In this document: positions 27,119-36,236 of the stretch, in pieces
Layout: every line of letters starts with the position of its first letter
Position numbering within the stretch: the first letter of the stretch is position 1
Virus record (IMG/VR): IMGVR_UViG_3300033153_003398
Span: 1 to 37,372 of that record
Origin: a virus
Length of the DNA: 37,372 nt
Strand: one strand, 5' to 3'
Notes under the pieces: generated by a model
Database searches by the model: none
What the model saw: only the letters and a program-made list of their open reading frames with translations
What the model was told of the DNA's origin: nothing
Program-made: the position numbers and the translations under genes

Positions 27119-28496
27119 CCAAGGAGACAACCAGAACTATATTACTAAGATGGAACATGATGAGGAGTTTCGTGTAAAAAAAGTGTCTAACTTTATTTCT
27201 GATAATGAGGGTAATTTAGTGAGAGAAGGAGATGCACAGTATCCAGTATCAGTAGATGGTGATTCTGTTTATGCTAAAGACATTAGTAATGACATTCATA
27301 CTGATATAGGCACCTTTACTGGTGACATCTTCTCGTTGGTAAATGATTATGATGTAGAAATTACAGATGTTACAGCCACTAACCCCAAGACTTTTACCAT
27401 CCAGTTTAACCGTCCTATTTCTTCTGATCGTATTGGAATGGGAAGTGGTACCGGTGATTTTAGTAATGTAAAAATCTTGATGAAAGATTTAAGTGGTACT
27501 GTCCGGGTAACTGTAGATGACTCTGCAAATAATACCAAGTATACAAGTAACGTTTATGTCTTTCCACCAAACGTATTCATCGAGATGGTGGTGGAGTTTC
27601 ACACTACTGACCCAGTGAAGCTTAATGGTCTTTTTATGCCAAAGACTACTCAGACAATTTCACAAATTCAAGGACTAAAGCCAACTGGTACTTTGGGTAA
27701 TGTTGGTGTCACAGAAGACGGAAACCTTAAAACAACTGATGCTGAAAATGGACTAGCTATTGCTAAAGGTAACGTAACCGGCACATCTTTTATTCATAAG
27801 TTTGGAAATGCACCAAGCATTGATACTGTTGATGGTTTTGTAGACATTTGGGACGGAGTCGATTCAACACTTGATACTGGTAAAATTGCTAGTTACACTT
27901 TTTCTACTACTGATGATATAGACACAGTAAGTAGCAGTGACAATGGTGATACACAAGATATTGAAATACAGGGTTTGGATGTTAACTGGGATATTGTGAC
28001 TCAAGTAAAAACTCTAACCGGACAGACAAAAGTTTCTTTAGATACACCACTCATAAGAGTCTTTCGTATGCAAAATATCGATTCTACAGATATAGCTGGA
28101 GCAGTATATTGTTATGTTGATGGTGATATTTCTGCTGGTGTACCTGACACAGCTACGGATGTTAGAGCTATCATAAACAATGGTAACAACCAGACTTTAA
28201 TGTCAATCTACTCTATTCCTAGGGGTAAGACGGGATACGCTCGTTCATTTTATGCAGCGATGGCTACAAAGAAAACGTCATCATCAATTATTAATTTGAA
28301 AAGTAGAGTATTTGGCAGTGTGTTTAGGCTTAAAAATGTCTCTTCACTTAATACAGCTGGTACTAGTCGTTTCCAACATACGTTTGTAGAACCTTCAGTC
28401 TTAACAGCTAAAACAGACATTATTATGTCCGCAGACACTGATACTAATGATGTCGCTGTTGGGTCTGGTTTTGACATAGTTCTAGTAGACGATTAA
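27108..28496 (+). CDS. Virion structural protein, beta-rich, 462 aa
   Basis: 462 residues, rich in Thr, Asp, Val and Ser with repeated strand patterns and no membrane segment. The central block DGFVDIWDGVDSTLDTGKIA and later DGDISAGVPDTATDVRAII are of a kind found in environmental-phage capsid-associated proteins. It is likely to be a head decoration or spike-like protein; a role as glycan carrier for the preceding enzymes is possible. It is the last gene before a structured intergenic region. Confidence 0.72.
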   Translation: MSNNQGDNQNYITKMEHDEEFRVKKVSNFISDNEGNLVREGDAQYPVSVDGDSVYAKDISNDIHTDIGTFTGDIFSLVNDYDVEITDVTATNPKTFTIQFNRPISSDRIGMGSGTGDFSNVKILMKDLSGTVRVTVDDSANNTKYTSNVYVFPPNVFIEMVVEFHTTDPVKLNGLFMPKTTQTISQIQGLKPTGTLGNVGVTEDGNLKTTDAENGLAIAKGNVTGTSFIHKFGNAPSIDTVDGFVDIWDGVDSTLDTGKIASYTFSTTDDIDTVSSSDNGDTQDIEIQGLDVNWDIVTQVKTLTGQTKVSLDTPLIRVFRMQNIDSTDIAGAVYCYVDGDISAGVPDTATDVRAIINNGNNQTLMSIYSIPRGKTGYARSFYAAMATKKTSSSIINLKSRVFGSVFRLKNVSSLNTAGTSRFQHTFVEPSVLTAKTDIIMSADTDTNDVAVGSGFDIVLVDD

Positions 28497-28500
28497 ATCA

Positions 28501-28619
28501 TGTTATAATAGTGGTAACGAAGGCGGTAAAAATCCCAACCTTTATCAGCGTACAGAGTTTTATTGTGCGAATGATTAAGGTGGTCATTCTCACACTATAG
28601 CTCTGTACTAATCATAGCT
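28501..28619 (+). promoter_or_regulatory. Promoter and structured 5' leader of the neck/tail operon
   Basis: TGTTATAAT (28501-28509) is an extended -10, but here the ATG is 110 nt away. The leader can form a long hairpin: GTACAGAG (28550-28557) with CTCTGTAC (28601-28608), and inside it TGTG-x-GAATGA (28564-28574) with TCATTC-x-CACA (28584-28594), loop TTAAGGTGG. It is the only late promoter found with a long, folded leader. Confidence 0.72.
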
Positions 28620-29357
28620 ATGGTATATAACTCAACTGAAAATAAAAACGGTATAATCCAAAGGATTGAACGCCACACTGAATTAGGTGATGGGGTTATT
28701 TCTGGTGATGAAACCTCTCTAAGGCAAGTAACAGCCGATGTAAACGAGACTGTCTATGACCTCACTACTGAGATCATGCTCTTGCAAGACAGTTTTGACT
28801 GGGACGATCCTTACAAAACTGATTACCCTATCGCTACTACACCACTGGTAGCAGAACAGCGTGACTATCAATTTGATAGCATCTCATTCTTAAAGCTAAA
28901 GAGAGTAGATATTACTTATGATGGAAACATCTGGTATCGAGCTGAAGCTTTTGACTCGGCTTCAATGAATGAGCCGATGGGTAACGAAACTACAGTCGAT
29001 ACATTGTTTGATACATCTGAGCCTAAGTATGACCCTAAGAGTTTTGGCTTCTGGTTATATCCTAGGGCTACGGCAGACCAAGTAACAGCAGGGGCTAAGG
29101 CTCGTATTGAGTACAGTCGAGGACATACTGAATATGTTTATGACGACACGACTAAGGAAGCACCAATTGACCGACCTTTCCATGACCTTATCGCCATTGG
29201 CGCAGCCTTAAAGAATCCAGGACTTACTACCAGTCAATACCAGAAGCTACAAGTGATGTTCCAGAACGGTAAGGAAAACATGATTCAACATTATGCCCAG
29301 CGTAATGAAGATACATTTTTAACATTTGAAGCAGATTTAAGAAATAAATACGAATAA
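28620..29357 (+). CDS. Putative head-tail (neck) adaptor protein, 245 aa
   Basis: 245 residues of mixed helix and strand. The opening helices (RQVTADVNETVYDLTTEIML), the aromatic block (DDPYKTDYPIATTPLVAEQR) and a C-terminal helix pair (PIDRPFHDLIAIGAALKNPG, QYQKLQVMFQNGKENM) recall phage neck or tail-tube adaptors that sit below the portal. First gene after the structured leader, before several beta-rich small proteins. The name is an inference from order and composition. Confidence 0.6.
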   Translation: MVYNSTENKNGIIQRIERHTELGDGVISGDETSLRQVTADVNETVYDLTTEIMLLQDSFDWDDPYKTDYPIATTPLVAEQRDYQFDSISFLKLKRVDITYDGNIWYRAEAFDSASMNEPMGNETTVDTLFDTSEPKYDPKSFGFWLYPRATADQVTAGAKARIEYSRGHTEYVYDDTTKEAPIDRPFHDLIAIGAALKNPGLTTSQYQKLQVMFQNGKENMIQHYAQRNEDTFLTFEADLRNKYE

Positions 29358-29358
29358 C

Positions 29359-29784
29359 ATGGCAACATTTTACTTAAAAGGATTACAAGATGCACTGGAA
29401 GCAGTAACAGGTGTAGCAGCTGCTCCCACCGGGACACTGAAGATGGCTTTTATGGCTACAGCTTACACTCCATCATCAACCACAGAGTCGTACTGGAGTG
29501 ATATATCATCTGATATAGCCTCTGGTACAACAGTCCAGACTCTAGCTGGTACTGCCGTTAATATTGATACTGGTAATAACCGTGTAGAGATTGATTCAGA
29601 CGACATCACTGAAACACCAGTGACAGCTTCAACTGATAAATATGTTATATGGATGGACACTGGTACCGACTCTACTTCACCACTGATAGCTTGTATGGAC
29701 ATAGCAACAGAGTTAAATCCAGTCGGAGGTGACTTAACCATAGTAGTAAACGCAGAAGGACACGCAGCAGTTAACGCATCATAA
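29359..29784 (+). CDS. Beta-rich virion protein, 141 aa
   Basis: 141 residues: MATFYLKGLQDALEAVTGV, then Thr/Ser/Asp-rich strands and a C-terminal GGDLTIVVNAEGHAAVN. This type of small all-beta protein is frequent among phage tail or head-fibre genes. It starts one base after the neck-like gene. No Shine-Dalgarno. Confidence 0.7.
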   Translation: MATFYLKGLQDALEAVTGVAAAPTGTLKMAFMATAYTPSSTTESYWSDISSDIASGTTVQTLAGTAVNIDTGNNRVEIDSDDITETPVTASTDKYVIWMDTGTDSTSPLIACMDIATELNPVGGDLTIVVNAEGHAAVNAS

Positions 29785-29787
29785 TAT

Positions 29788-30681
29788 ATGGCAATAGCAG
29801 TAGCTTCATCATCAATAATAGACGGAAATGACCAGACAACCTTAACGGTTACAGCTCCAACTGGAATTACTACTGGTGATTTGTTGGTTATTATTGCTGC
29901 GTCAGGTAATGCTGTCGGTGTAACTAGCTCTGGATTTACTGAATCATTTAGTTACGATAATGAATATCCATCTGGTCGTAGAGGTACACATACTGTTTTG
30001 TATAAATATGCTGTATCGGCTGATGAATCAGAAGCTGATTATGATGTTGTTTCTGACACAGCTTTTTACTTAGGAGCAGTAGTGATGCTTAGAGTTACTG
30101 GTGGAGTAACAGCTGGTGATCCTGTTTTTCAGCACCATGATAGTAATGGAGTAGTGTCAACTTCTGACGGATTGTCTGTAACAGAAGCTGTGTCAGTTCT
30201 CAGACCAACTTCACAGTTGAATATGCTTATAGCAACAGCTTGGTCAAGTGGTAACTTCTCTGGTGAATTAGATAATAATAACTATACAATCACATCTAGT
30301 GATGCAAATCCAACATGGACAGAGTTAGGTGATGATTCAACAGTATTCCAATATACTAATGCAATTAGTTGGTACGGTAGACTGACGGTAGCTTATGCAG
30401 CTAGTACAGACACCTCAGAAGTAACTGAGTATAGTTTTGATTATTTTGAGTCATCCTTAGACGACACTGCGGGTGCAACATGGAGTTATTTAACTCTTCA
30501 TACACCACAAAATGAGTCTGATTCTAACACCTTACTGGAGACAGACACTACTTTATTTGCAGCTACTGGTGTAACTAATACTAGTGCCTCAAATGTTTTA
30601 TTAGAAGTTGACCCTACTTTTCCAGTACAATCAGGAGAAGGGGTAGTACCTACTAGTTGGACTAATACAACTAAATCATAA
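29788..30681 (+). CDS. Beta-sandwich virion protein, 297 aa
   Basis: 297 residues with a lectin-like or jelly-roll composition (Ser/Thr/Val/Asp), beginning MAIAVASSSIIDGNDQTTLT. A Ser/Thr/Asn linker and a C-terminal TNTSASNVLLEVDP repeat-like segment follow. The opening resembles that of the protein at 2651, suggesting related folds at two places in the tail. Could bind carbohydrate; no catalytic site seen. Confidence 0.68.
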   Translation: MAIAVASSSIIDGNDQTTLTVTAPTGITTGDLLVIIAASGNAVGVTSSGFTESFSYDNEYPSGRRGTHTVLYKYAVSADESEADYDVVSDTAFYLGAVVMLRVTGGVTAGDPVFQHHDSNGVVSTSDGLSVTEAVSVLRPTSQLNMLIATAWSSGNFSGELDNNNYTITSSDANPTWTELGDDSTVFQYTNAISWYGRLTVAYAASTDTSEVTEYSFDYFESSLDDTAGATWSYLTLHTPQNESDSNTLLETDTTLFAATGVTNTSASNVLLEVDPTFPVQSGEGVVPTSWTNTTKS

Positions 30682-30682
30682 T

Positions 30683-30886
30683 ATGGAACAAGCTAAATTT
30701 TTAAGGAGGGTAAACATAGATGATTATTTTGGTACTAATCAAGTCAGTATCACTATTGGTGAAGGTGGTGGCACAGATACCTATGATGTAGAGAATATCC
30801 CGTTAGAGACAGTAGCTGGAACCGCTTATGAATTTGAGATAGAAGGAAAAAGAATAGTATTTATTGGTTACGAAACAAGAAATTAA
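30683..30886 (+). CDS. Small beta protein, 67 aa
   Basis: 67 residues with beta strands around a Gly-rich turn (SITIGEGGGTDTYDVENI) and a C-terminal strand RIVFIGYE. Position between two virion proteins suggests a small tail component. It starts one base after the previous stop. Function not known. Confidence 0.65.
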   Translation: MEQAKFLRRVNIDDYFGTNQVSITIGEGGGTDTYDVENIPLETVAGTAYEFEIEGKRIVFIGYETRN

Positions 30887-30887
30887 C

Positions 30888-32597
30888 ATGGCAATCATCC
30901 CTGAAAACAAACAATGGACACAGACTAATGATGGTGACTCATTTGGTGTTATTAACTCATCTTGGGGTATTGATTTAGAAGAAAACAACGGGAGTGTTGG
31001 TGTGTCTAACCCTCTAAAGAATGTAATTGATGAGACAGATTTCACTGATTTGAATAGACCAGTAGCTCAGTATGTTGAGTTTATGAGTAAGCTGTTTGCT
31101 GTATCTAGTGAGATATTCAAAGCTTCAACTTTATCAACTAGCGACATTACTGATACCTCAAAATGGACACAAGATGGAGCTGTTACATCACCAAGTCCAA
31201 CCGCTACTCAGACTGATGCAGTTGTTTTTGACAATCTTATACTGGTAAGTGACGGTAATGATATATGGTCTAATGATGGAGGGGTAGACTGGACTTCATG
31301 GTGGAAAGGAACACTAAGTCAAGCTAGTCTCTCTACTAGTGAGAAGATGGTATTGAAAATTGGAGCTGACGGTAATTTATATATTGTAGACGCTGGTAAT
31401 CTTGTTTATCGAGTAGATAAGGACGGTTCAACAGTAACTAAGACTGGAGAAGGAACATTAGACTTTTCTGCTACTGACTTAACCATAATAAATGGTGTAA
31501 CTACATCTACAAGATTGTTTTATGGTACAGAGGATAATGCTGGTGACAACTGCGCCATTATAGAGTGGGATATGGGTCCACAGTCTATCTCTGCCAATAA
31601 AGTACATCAAATGGGTACGAAAAGAGTCTTAGTGATAGCTGAATGGAATGATTTACCAATAGCTATACTGTCTGATGGTTCTATTAAGTACCATAACGGT
31701 TCTGCTTTTGTGGATTGGGAAGGAGCAAAGTTACCTGACACCAAACATCCTTATGCAGATGACGTTATTCATAAGAATGGCTGGGATATTATAGATGGTC
31801 TACCACACTTCTTAATAAATCCATCAGTTGACCTAGGAGCCTTAAATGAAGTGGAAGATAGTAGCAACTACTGGAACTATCCAGCTGGTGTCTACTGTTT
31901 AGACCCTAAAAAGGGCTTATATTGTCGTTATCCTTTGTCAGATGGTACAAATCAACACTTTATGGTGTCTTCTGTAGGAGCATTGAAGGCTTTAACCCAT
32001 AAAAATACTAAGTTCTTCGCTAGTTATGATGTGTGGACAGATGCAACCGATACTAATAACTATGTAATATCAGCAGCAGAAGACTCAGCTAATGAAATAG
32101 CTTCTACTGCTCATCTCTTATTACAACCAATGGAATCAGTGTCAGAAGTAATAAAGAAACTAACTCTCATCCATAAGAGATTAGGTATAGGTGACGAAAT
32201 TAACGTCTTTTATCGTAGATATGATAACGATTCAATAAAGTTATCTGGTAACTGGTTGGATTCTACGACATTTAACACAACCGACGATACAACTGGTTTA
32301 GAGAATGGTTGGTATGGCTTCAATAAATTAGGAGCGCACTTCTTATCTAAGGTAACAGCTATTTCAGGAGGTAACACTAAATCCATTACTTTTGCAGATG
32401 AAGCGACTATCACAGCTAATGATACAGCGGTAATAGAGTTCGTGAACTTTAAATCAATGGGAAGTGTTAAAGGTGGAGTGGAAATGTCAGAGTTAACTAT
32501 CCCTAACTCTGTTAAGAGTAGACAAGTGTGGATATGGATTGAATTAAAACAAGCGGCTGGTAACAACATTCAGCTTGACTATTTATTAACTGAATAA
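30888..32597 (+). CDS. Large beta-propeller-like tail protein (nozzle or hub candidate), 569 aa
   Basis: I choose the ATG at 30888 (MAIIPENKQWTQTNDGDSFG), one base after the previous gene; the TTG at 30864 overlaps that gene. Residues 90-400 show repeated strand units with blade-like phrases (DNLILVSDGNDIWSNDGGVD, GADGNLYIVDAGNLVYRVDK, LPIAILSDGSIKYHNGSAF), as in beta-propellers of podovirus nozzle proteins. The C-terminal 150 residues form another beta domain. It is probably the lower tail tube or nozzle. Confidence 0.68.
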   Translation: MAIIPENKQWTQTNDGDSFGVINSSWGIDLEENNGSVGVSNPLKNVIDETDFTDLNRPVAQYVEFMSKLFAVSSEIFKASTLSTSDITDTSKWTQDGAVTSPSPTATQTDAVVFDNLILVSDGNDIWSNDGGVDWTSWWKGTLSQASLSTSEKMVLKIGADGNLYIVDAGNLVYRVDKDGSTVTKTGEGTLDFSATDLTIINGVTTSTRLFYGTEDNAGDNCAIIEWDMGPQSISANKVHQMGTKRVLVIAEWNDLPIAILSDGSIKYHNGSAFVDWEGAKLPDTKHPYADDVIHKNGWDIIDGLPHFLINPSVDLGALNEVEDSSNYWNYPAGVYCLDPKKGLYCRYPLSDGTNQHFMVSSVGALKALTHKNTKFFASYDVWTDATDTNNYVISAAEDSANEIASTAHLLLQPMESVSEVIKKLTLIHKRLGIGDEINVFYRRYDNDSIKLSGNWLDSTTFNTTDDTTGLENGWYGFNKLGAHFLSKVTAISGGNTKSITFADEATITANDTAVIEFVNFKSMGSVKGGVEMSELTIPNSVKSRQVWIWIELKQAAGNNIQLDYLLTE

Positions 32598-32606
32598 TGT
32601 TATAAT
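32598..32606 (+). promoter_or_regulatory. Extended -10 TGTTATAAT
   Basis: Overlaps the previous stop region; the box ends 11 nt before the ATG at 32618, so the leader would be about four bases. Confidence 0.72.
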
Positions 32607-32617
32607 TAACAAATAAT

Positions 32618-34255
32618 ATGCCGCCAACAAAAATACAAACAAGCGTAGGACTAGAAACACCACAAGAGACATTAGATCGCTCTAAGACTCTTCTTGCCAC
32701 TTCACAAACACCGTTCAAGGTAGATGTACCAACAGCGATCCAATCACCAACGATTAACACAAACATCACTAAAGACGATGTTTTTGAACAGCGTAATCAG
32801 TTACAAGCTGACCAGCAATTTGATACTGATTTGACCGCTCTAGACACTAGAATTGGCTCTACAGACACACCTCTTGGTGGTTCTGATGAGTTTATCAATA
32901 CCTTACTTTTAAACCAGCCTACAGCCACTCAGACAGCCTTAGACGTACAACGTATTGGACAGACAGAACAGACTAGAGGTTTCGCTGGTGAATTAGATGT
33001 AACAGGTCAAGAAGCTAGGAGAGAATTTGCCTTACCTGAATTAGAGTCTAATTTTGCTGAAACTAATGAACGTATTGCTGCTAGGACTGTTAAATTACGT
33101 GAGGACATTCGCAACTTTGAAGTAAACGCTGAACAGCGTGGAGTATCTCGACAGTTCGTACAAGGAGCTAAACAAAAGATACAAGCTGACGCTGCCACAG
33201 AGTTAGCTGATTTATCTATCATAGCAGCTGCCCAACAAGGTAATCTACAACTAGCTCAAGACAGTGTAGACCGAGTTATAAATGAGAAATTAAGAACCTT
33301 TGAGTTTGAAAACGCTGCTATTGAACAAGAAATAGCAAGATTAGAGTCTACTAACACTAGAGAAGATAAAGTGCGTAGTGAACAACTACAGATTGCTCTT
33401 AACGAAAGACAAAGAAGAGAAGACCAAGTAATCTCCGATGAGAAGGACAAGCTAAACTTCCTAAGTGAAGCAGCAGCTAATGGCGCAGATACCGGAACAC
33501 TAGACGCTATCCGACAAGCAACTACAGTAGGTGAAGCAGCATTACTAGCTGGACCGTTTATTGGTCGGTTAGATAGAGCTAAGACTGCTGCTAGTATTAG
33601 AGCTTCTAACGCTGGAGCAGCTCTTAATGAACAGAAGTTACTTGATATACAAGCTAAACAAGCTCAATTAGACGCAGCTGTCGCTAGTGGTGAACTGATT
33701 CTGTCTGATGACCAAGCTGATAGAGCGGCTAAAATCTCTAAAGAATTTGAGGGTGAAGCAGGAGAGTTTAAGAAAGTGGTTGCATCATATAACAGAATAC
33801 TGTCAGCAGCAGAAGATGCTTCAGCAGCTGGTGATGTTGCTGTAGTCTTTAACTTTATGAAGATGCTAGATCCTGGTTCTGTAGTTCGTGAAAGTGAATT
33901 TGCTTTAGCTGCTTCAACTGGTTCTCTTAAAGAGGCAATGCAAAACAAGTTCGGTAGGGTGGTGACTGGTGAAATATTAGAGTTCACTAGAGACGACTTT
34001 GTGAACACAGCAACTAATCAATATGCAGTAGCCCTAGACCAACAGATTGAACTTGAAGAAAGGTTTAGAACACAAGCTGTTGACCTGTTTGGTCTACCAA
34101 TAGAAGCAGCTGATTTGATAGTGCAAGATATACGAGCTGTTGGTGCAGTTAGCGATGCTACCTTTGATGTTCAATTAAATAAAGCTAGTCCAGACCAGTT
34201 ACTAATTCTTCAACAACAAGGGTTATTACCAGATTCAACACCTAATCAAATATAA
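32618..34255 (+). CDS. Internal virion / DNA-ejection-like protein, 545 aa
   Basis: 545 residues, Gln/Ala/Glu-rich and helical. After a low-complexity N-terminus (1-60) come long coiled-coil segments (100-300). A conserved-looking block AAGDVAVVFNFMKMLDPGSV with VRESEFALAA near residue 400-430 is common to phage internal or ejection proteins. No transglycosylase site is seen. Such proteins are packaged and pass into the cell with or before the DNA. It is followed after one base by a second candidate of the same kind. Confidence 0.72.
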   Translation: MPPTKIQTSVGLETPQETLDRSKTLLATSQTPFKVDVPTAIQSPTINTNITKDDVFEQRNQLQADQQFDTDLTALDTRIGSTDTPLGGSDEFINTLLLNQPTATQTALDVQRIGQTEQTRGFAGELDVTGQEARREFALPELESNFAETNERIAARTVKLREDIRNFEVNAEQRGVSRQFVQGAKQKIQADAATELADLSIIAAAQQGNLQLAQDSVDRVINEKLRTFEFENAAIEQEIARLESTNTREDKVRSEQLQIALNERQRREDQVISDEKDKLNFLSEAAANGADTGTLDAIRQATTVGEAALLAGPFIGRLDRAKTAASIRASNAGAALNEQKLLDIQAKQAQLDAAVASGELILSDDQADRAAKISKEFEGEAGEFKKVVASYNRILSAAEDASAAGDVAVVFNFMKMLDPGSVVRESEFALAASTGSLKEAMQNKFGRVVTGEILEFTRDDFVNTATNQYAVALDQQIELEERFRTQAVDLFGLPIEAADLIVQDIRAVGAVSDATFDVQLNKASPDQLLILQQQGLLPDSTPNQI

Positions 34256-34256
34256 T

Positions 34257-35714
34257 ATGGCTTTAACTGACAGACAATTCAGATTACTACAAGACCAATT
34301 GCAAAGGAAAAAGGAAACTTTAGGTGAAACTGAATATAATTCTTTTCTTAATAGAGTTGCTGCTACCTCTGAAGCTACAGAAGTAGATGTTGATTCAACT
34401 GCTACTTTTCCTGCTTCACCAACTGATACTCCAATACAAGCAGGCTTAAAAGCGGCTGGTAATGTTCCATCATCAGCGTTTGGTTTAGGAAAGAGTCTTT
34501 TCCAAGCAGTGACACACCCTGTCGAAACAACAAAGGGCTTAGCCAGTGCTATTACTGGTGGAGGTAGAGCTATACAAGAACAAGTTAGAAAGACAGCTCC
34601 AGGAATCTTTGGAGAAGCTCTACCTGAAAGTGAGAGAGCTGATGCAACCTTCAAAGCATTGAAGGAGTCTTTTGTCGAAAGATATGGATCTTTAGACGCA
34701 GCACAAAAAACAGCTACCGAAGACCCTGTTGGATTCGGAGCAGATGTAGCTGCTATATTCTCTGGTGCAGGAATAACTAAGGTTGTGGAGAAAGTGTCAG
34801 AGCTAAACAAAGCAGCTAAAGCTAGTATTGCAACTAAAGTTACAGGTAAATTCGATGATGTGGCTATTGGTCAAATGCAAAAAGCTATAAATCTTAACCC
34901 CTCAGATATACGAAAGATTAAACAACCTAATATAGCAAGTAAAGACCCCGCTGAATGGTTATTAGAGCGTGGTATTAGAGGTTCTAGAGAGTCTATTGCT
35001 AGTCAGTTAGATGACATTGGTACAGCTTCTAAGGCTCAAGTTGATAATGGATTAGCTCAATTAACTACAAGAGTGAAGATAGATAATGCTTTACCAGCTC
35101 AAAAAACACTCGATGTTTTGATTAAAGACCTTGATGGTGTGATTGGTATGGAAACGACATTAGATCGACTCACTAAGATGAGAGGACAGACGAGTTTCTC
35201 TATAGCTGAATTGAATGAAATTAAGAGACTTGGTGATGACCTGTCAGCTATCTATAAAACAACTGGAATAGTAAAAGACAGTGCAAAAGCACAGGGTCTT
35301 GCTAATGTCCGGTCAGAATTAAAAACACTGATTGAAAATGAAGCATCCAAACAAGGGTTTGATGCTGTAAAAGCTCTTAATAAAGAGACACAGGTTTCAT
35401 TTGAAATCAGTAAAGCTCTAAAGAAAAGACTGGATGTTGAAAGTAAATTACCAGAACTTGGTTTACGTGACGGTGTGTTAGCGGTAGGAGGGTTTGCAAC
35501 AGGTGGACCGTTAGCTGCCGCTGGAATTGTTATATCTAAAAAGATTCTAGAGAGTGCTCAGTTTAGAACATTCTTAGCTAATAAGCTGAAAGGTTCTAAC
35601 ACTGCACAAAAAGTAGAACTACAAAAAGCCCTAGAAACTAGAAATTATACAGTTATATTTCAGTATCTTGCTCCAATTGTTAATGAGTATGAGGTTAGTC
35701 AATCCCAAGAATAA
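34257..35714 (+). CDS. Second internal virion / ejection-like protein, 485 aa
   Basis: 485 residues, Ala/Lys/Leu-rich. An N-terminal helix (MALTDRQFRLLQDQLQRKKE), then AAGNVPSSAFGLGKSLFQAV and THPVETTKGLASAITGG, a phrase common in phage virion proteins that cross membranes; a helical middle; and a hydrophobic Gly/Ala segment at about 405-425 (VLAVGGFATGGPLAAAGIVI) that may insert into membrane. A partner of the upstream protein in a DNA-ejection channel is likely. Confidence 0.7.
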   Translation: MALTDRQFRLLQDQLQRKKETLGETEYNSFLNRVAATSEATEVDVDSTATFPASPTDTPIQAGLKAAGNVPSSAFGLGKSLFQAVTHPVETTKGLASAITGGGRAIQEQVRKTAPGIFGEALPESERADATFKALKESFVERYGSLDAAQKTATEDPVGFGADVAAIFSGAGITKVVEKVSELNKAAKASIATKVTGKFDDVAIGQMQKAINLNPSDIRKIKQPNIASKDPAEWLLERGIRGSRESIASQLDDIGTASKAQVDNGLAQLTTRVKIDNALPAQKTLDVLIKDLDGVIGMETTLDRLTKMRGQTSFSIAELNEIKRLGDDLSAIYKTTGIVKDSAKAQGLANVRSELKTLIENEASKQGFDAVKALNKETQVSFEISKALKKRLDVESKLPELGLRDGVLAVGGFATGGPLAAAGIVISKKILESAQFRTFLANKLKGSNTAQKVELQKALETRNYTVIFQYLAPIVNEYEVSQSQE

Positions 35715-35763
35715 TCCTACCTAGGATAAACAAGACAACTAATCCAAAGATGAATTCATACAT
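35695..35763 (-). CDS. Possible antisense 22-aa membrane peptide
   Basis: On the minus strand, MYEFIFGLVVLFILGRIILG then ID and stop: a near-perfect single membrane helix. It lies across the end of the ejection-like gene and the 98-base gap behind it. There is no convincing promoter or ribosome-binding site, and it is the only leftward candidate in the late region, so it may be chance. The rest of the gap (35715-35812) holds only a short TCCTA/TAGGA dyad. Confidence 0.25.
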   Translation of the reverse strand: MYEFIFGLVVLFILGRIILGID

Positions 35764-35812
35764 ATAAAAACCATACGCCCAGAACACATATTAGTCAATA
35801 ACAGTTATCAAC

Positions 35813-36217
35813 ATGGCAGCAAAAAAGAAAAAGAAGCAGAGTACATTAGAGCGATTCACTGGAAGTAAGTCTCTTATTGGGAGAGGAGCTAAGAAGATAA
35901 CTAAAGCGGTGGGGGCTAAGAATTTAGCTAAGTTCGCTGGTGAGACTCTAGCTAGACGTAAGAATAAGAGTATTAAACGTACTGTTACTGGTAAACAAGC
36001 CCGTAAGTCTGGAGTGGCTTTAGCTGCTAATATAGCCTCTCTAGCTTCTGGTGGAGCCGCTGCTGGTATTATTCGGGGAATCCGAGTAGCTCGGAAAGCT
36101 AAATCAGCTAAGTCTTTAGTAAAGAAAGGTTTTAAGGTTAAAGGTCAGAAAAAGCGAGTAAAGGTCAGGCATTTTAATATAGGTAAGAAAAAAGGTGTCA
36201 CTTACGGGAACTATTAA
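35813..36217 (+). CDS. Highly basic virion-locus protein, 134 aa
   Basis: 134 residues with a poly-Lys start (MAAKKKKKQS), many Lys/Arg throughout, and one hydrophobic Ala/Gly-rich segment (SGVALAANIASLASGGAAAG, about 63-82). The ends are strongly cationic. It may bind DNA inside the head, or use the central helix to cross a membrane during ejection; its place after two ejection-like proteins suits both. Compare the protamine-like 49-aa peptide at 3959. Confidence 0.68.
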   Translation: MAAKKKKKQSTLERFTGSKSLIGRGAKKITKAVGAKNLAKFAGETLARRKNKSIKRTVTGKQARKSGVALAANIASLASGGAAAGIIRGIRVARKAKSAKSLVKKGFKVKGQKKRVKVRHFNIGKKKGVTYGNY

Positions 36218-36219
36218 CG

Positions 36220-36228
36220 TGGTATAAT
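36220..36228 (+). promoter_or_regulatory. Extended -10 TGGTATAAT, leaderless (tail-fibre operon)
   Basis: Starts two bases after the previous stop and ends 8 nt before the ATG at 36237. Confidence 0.8.
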
Positions 36229-36236
36229 TACCTGCA

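Noticed and set aside
26774-28496. Programmed frameshift joining the 114-aa and 462-aa genes
   Set aside because: The 11-base overlap has no slippery heptamer and the second gene has its own ATG; ordinary coupling explains it.
34235-34810. 191-aa minus-strand frame opposite the ejection-like gene
   Set aside because: Low-complexity Ser/Ala/Val antisense shadow of an accepted gene.
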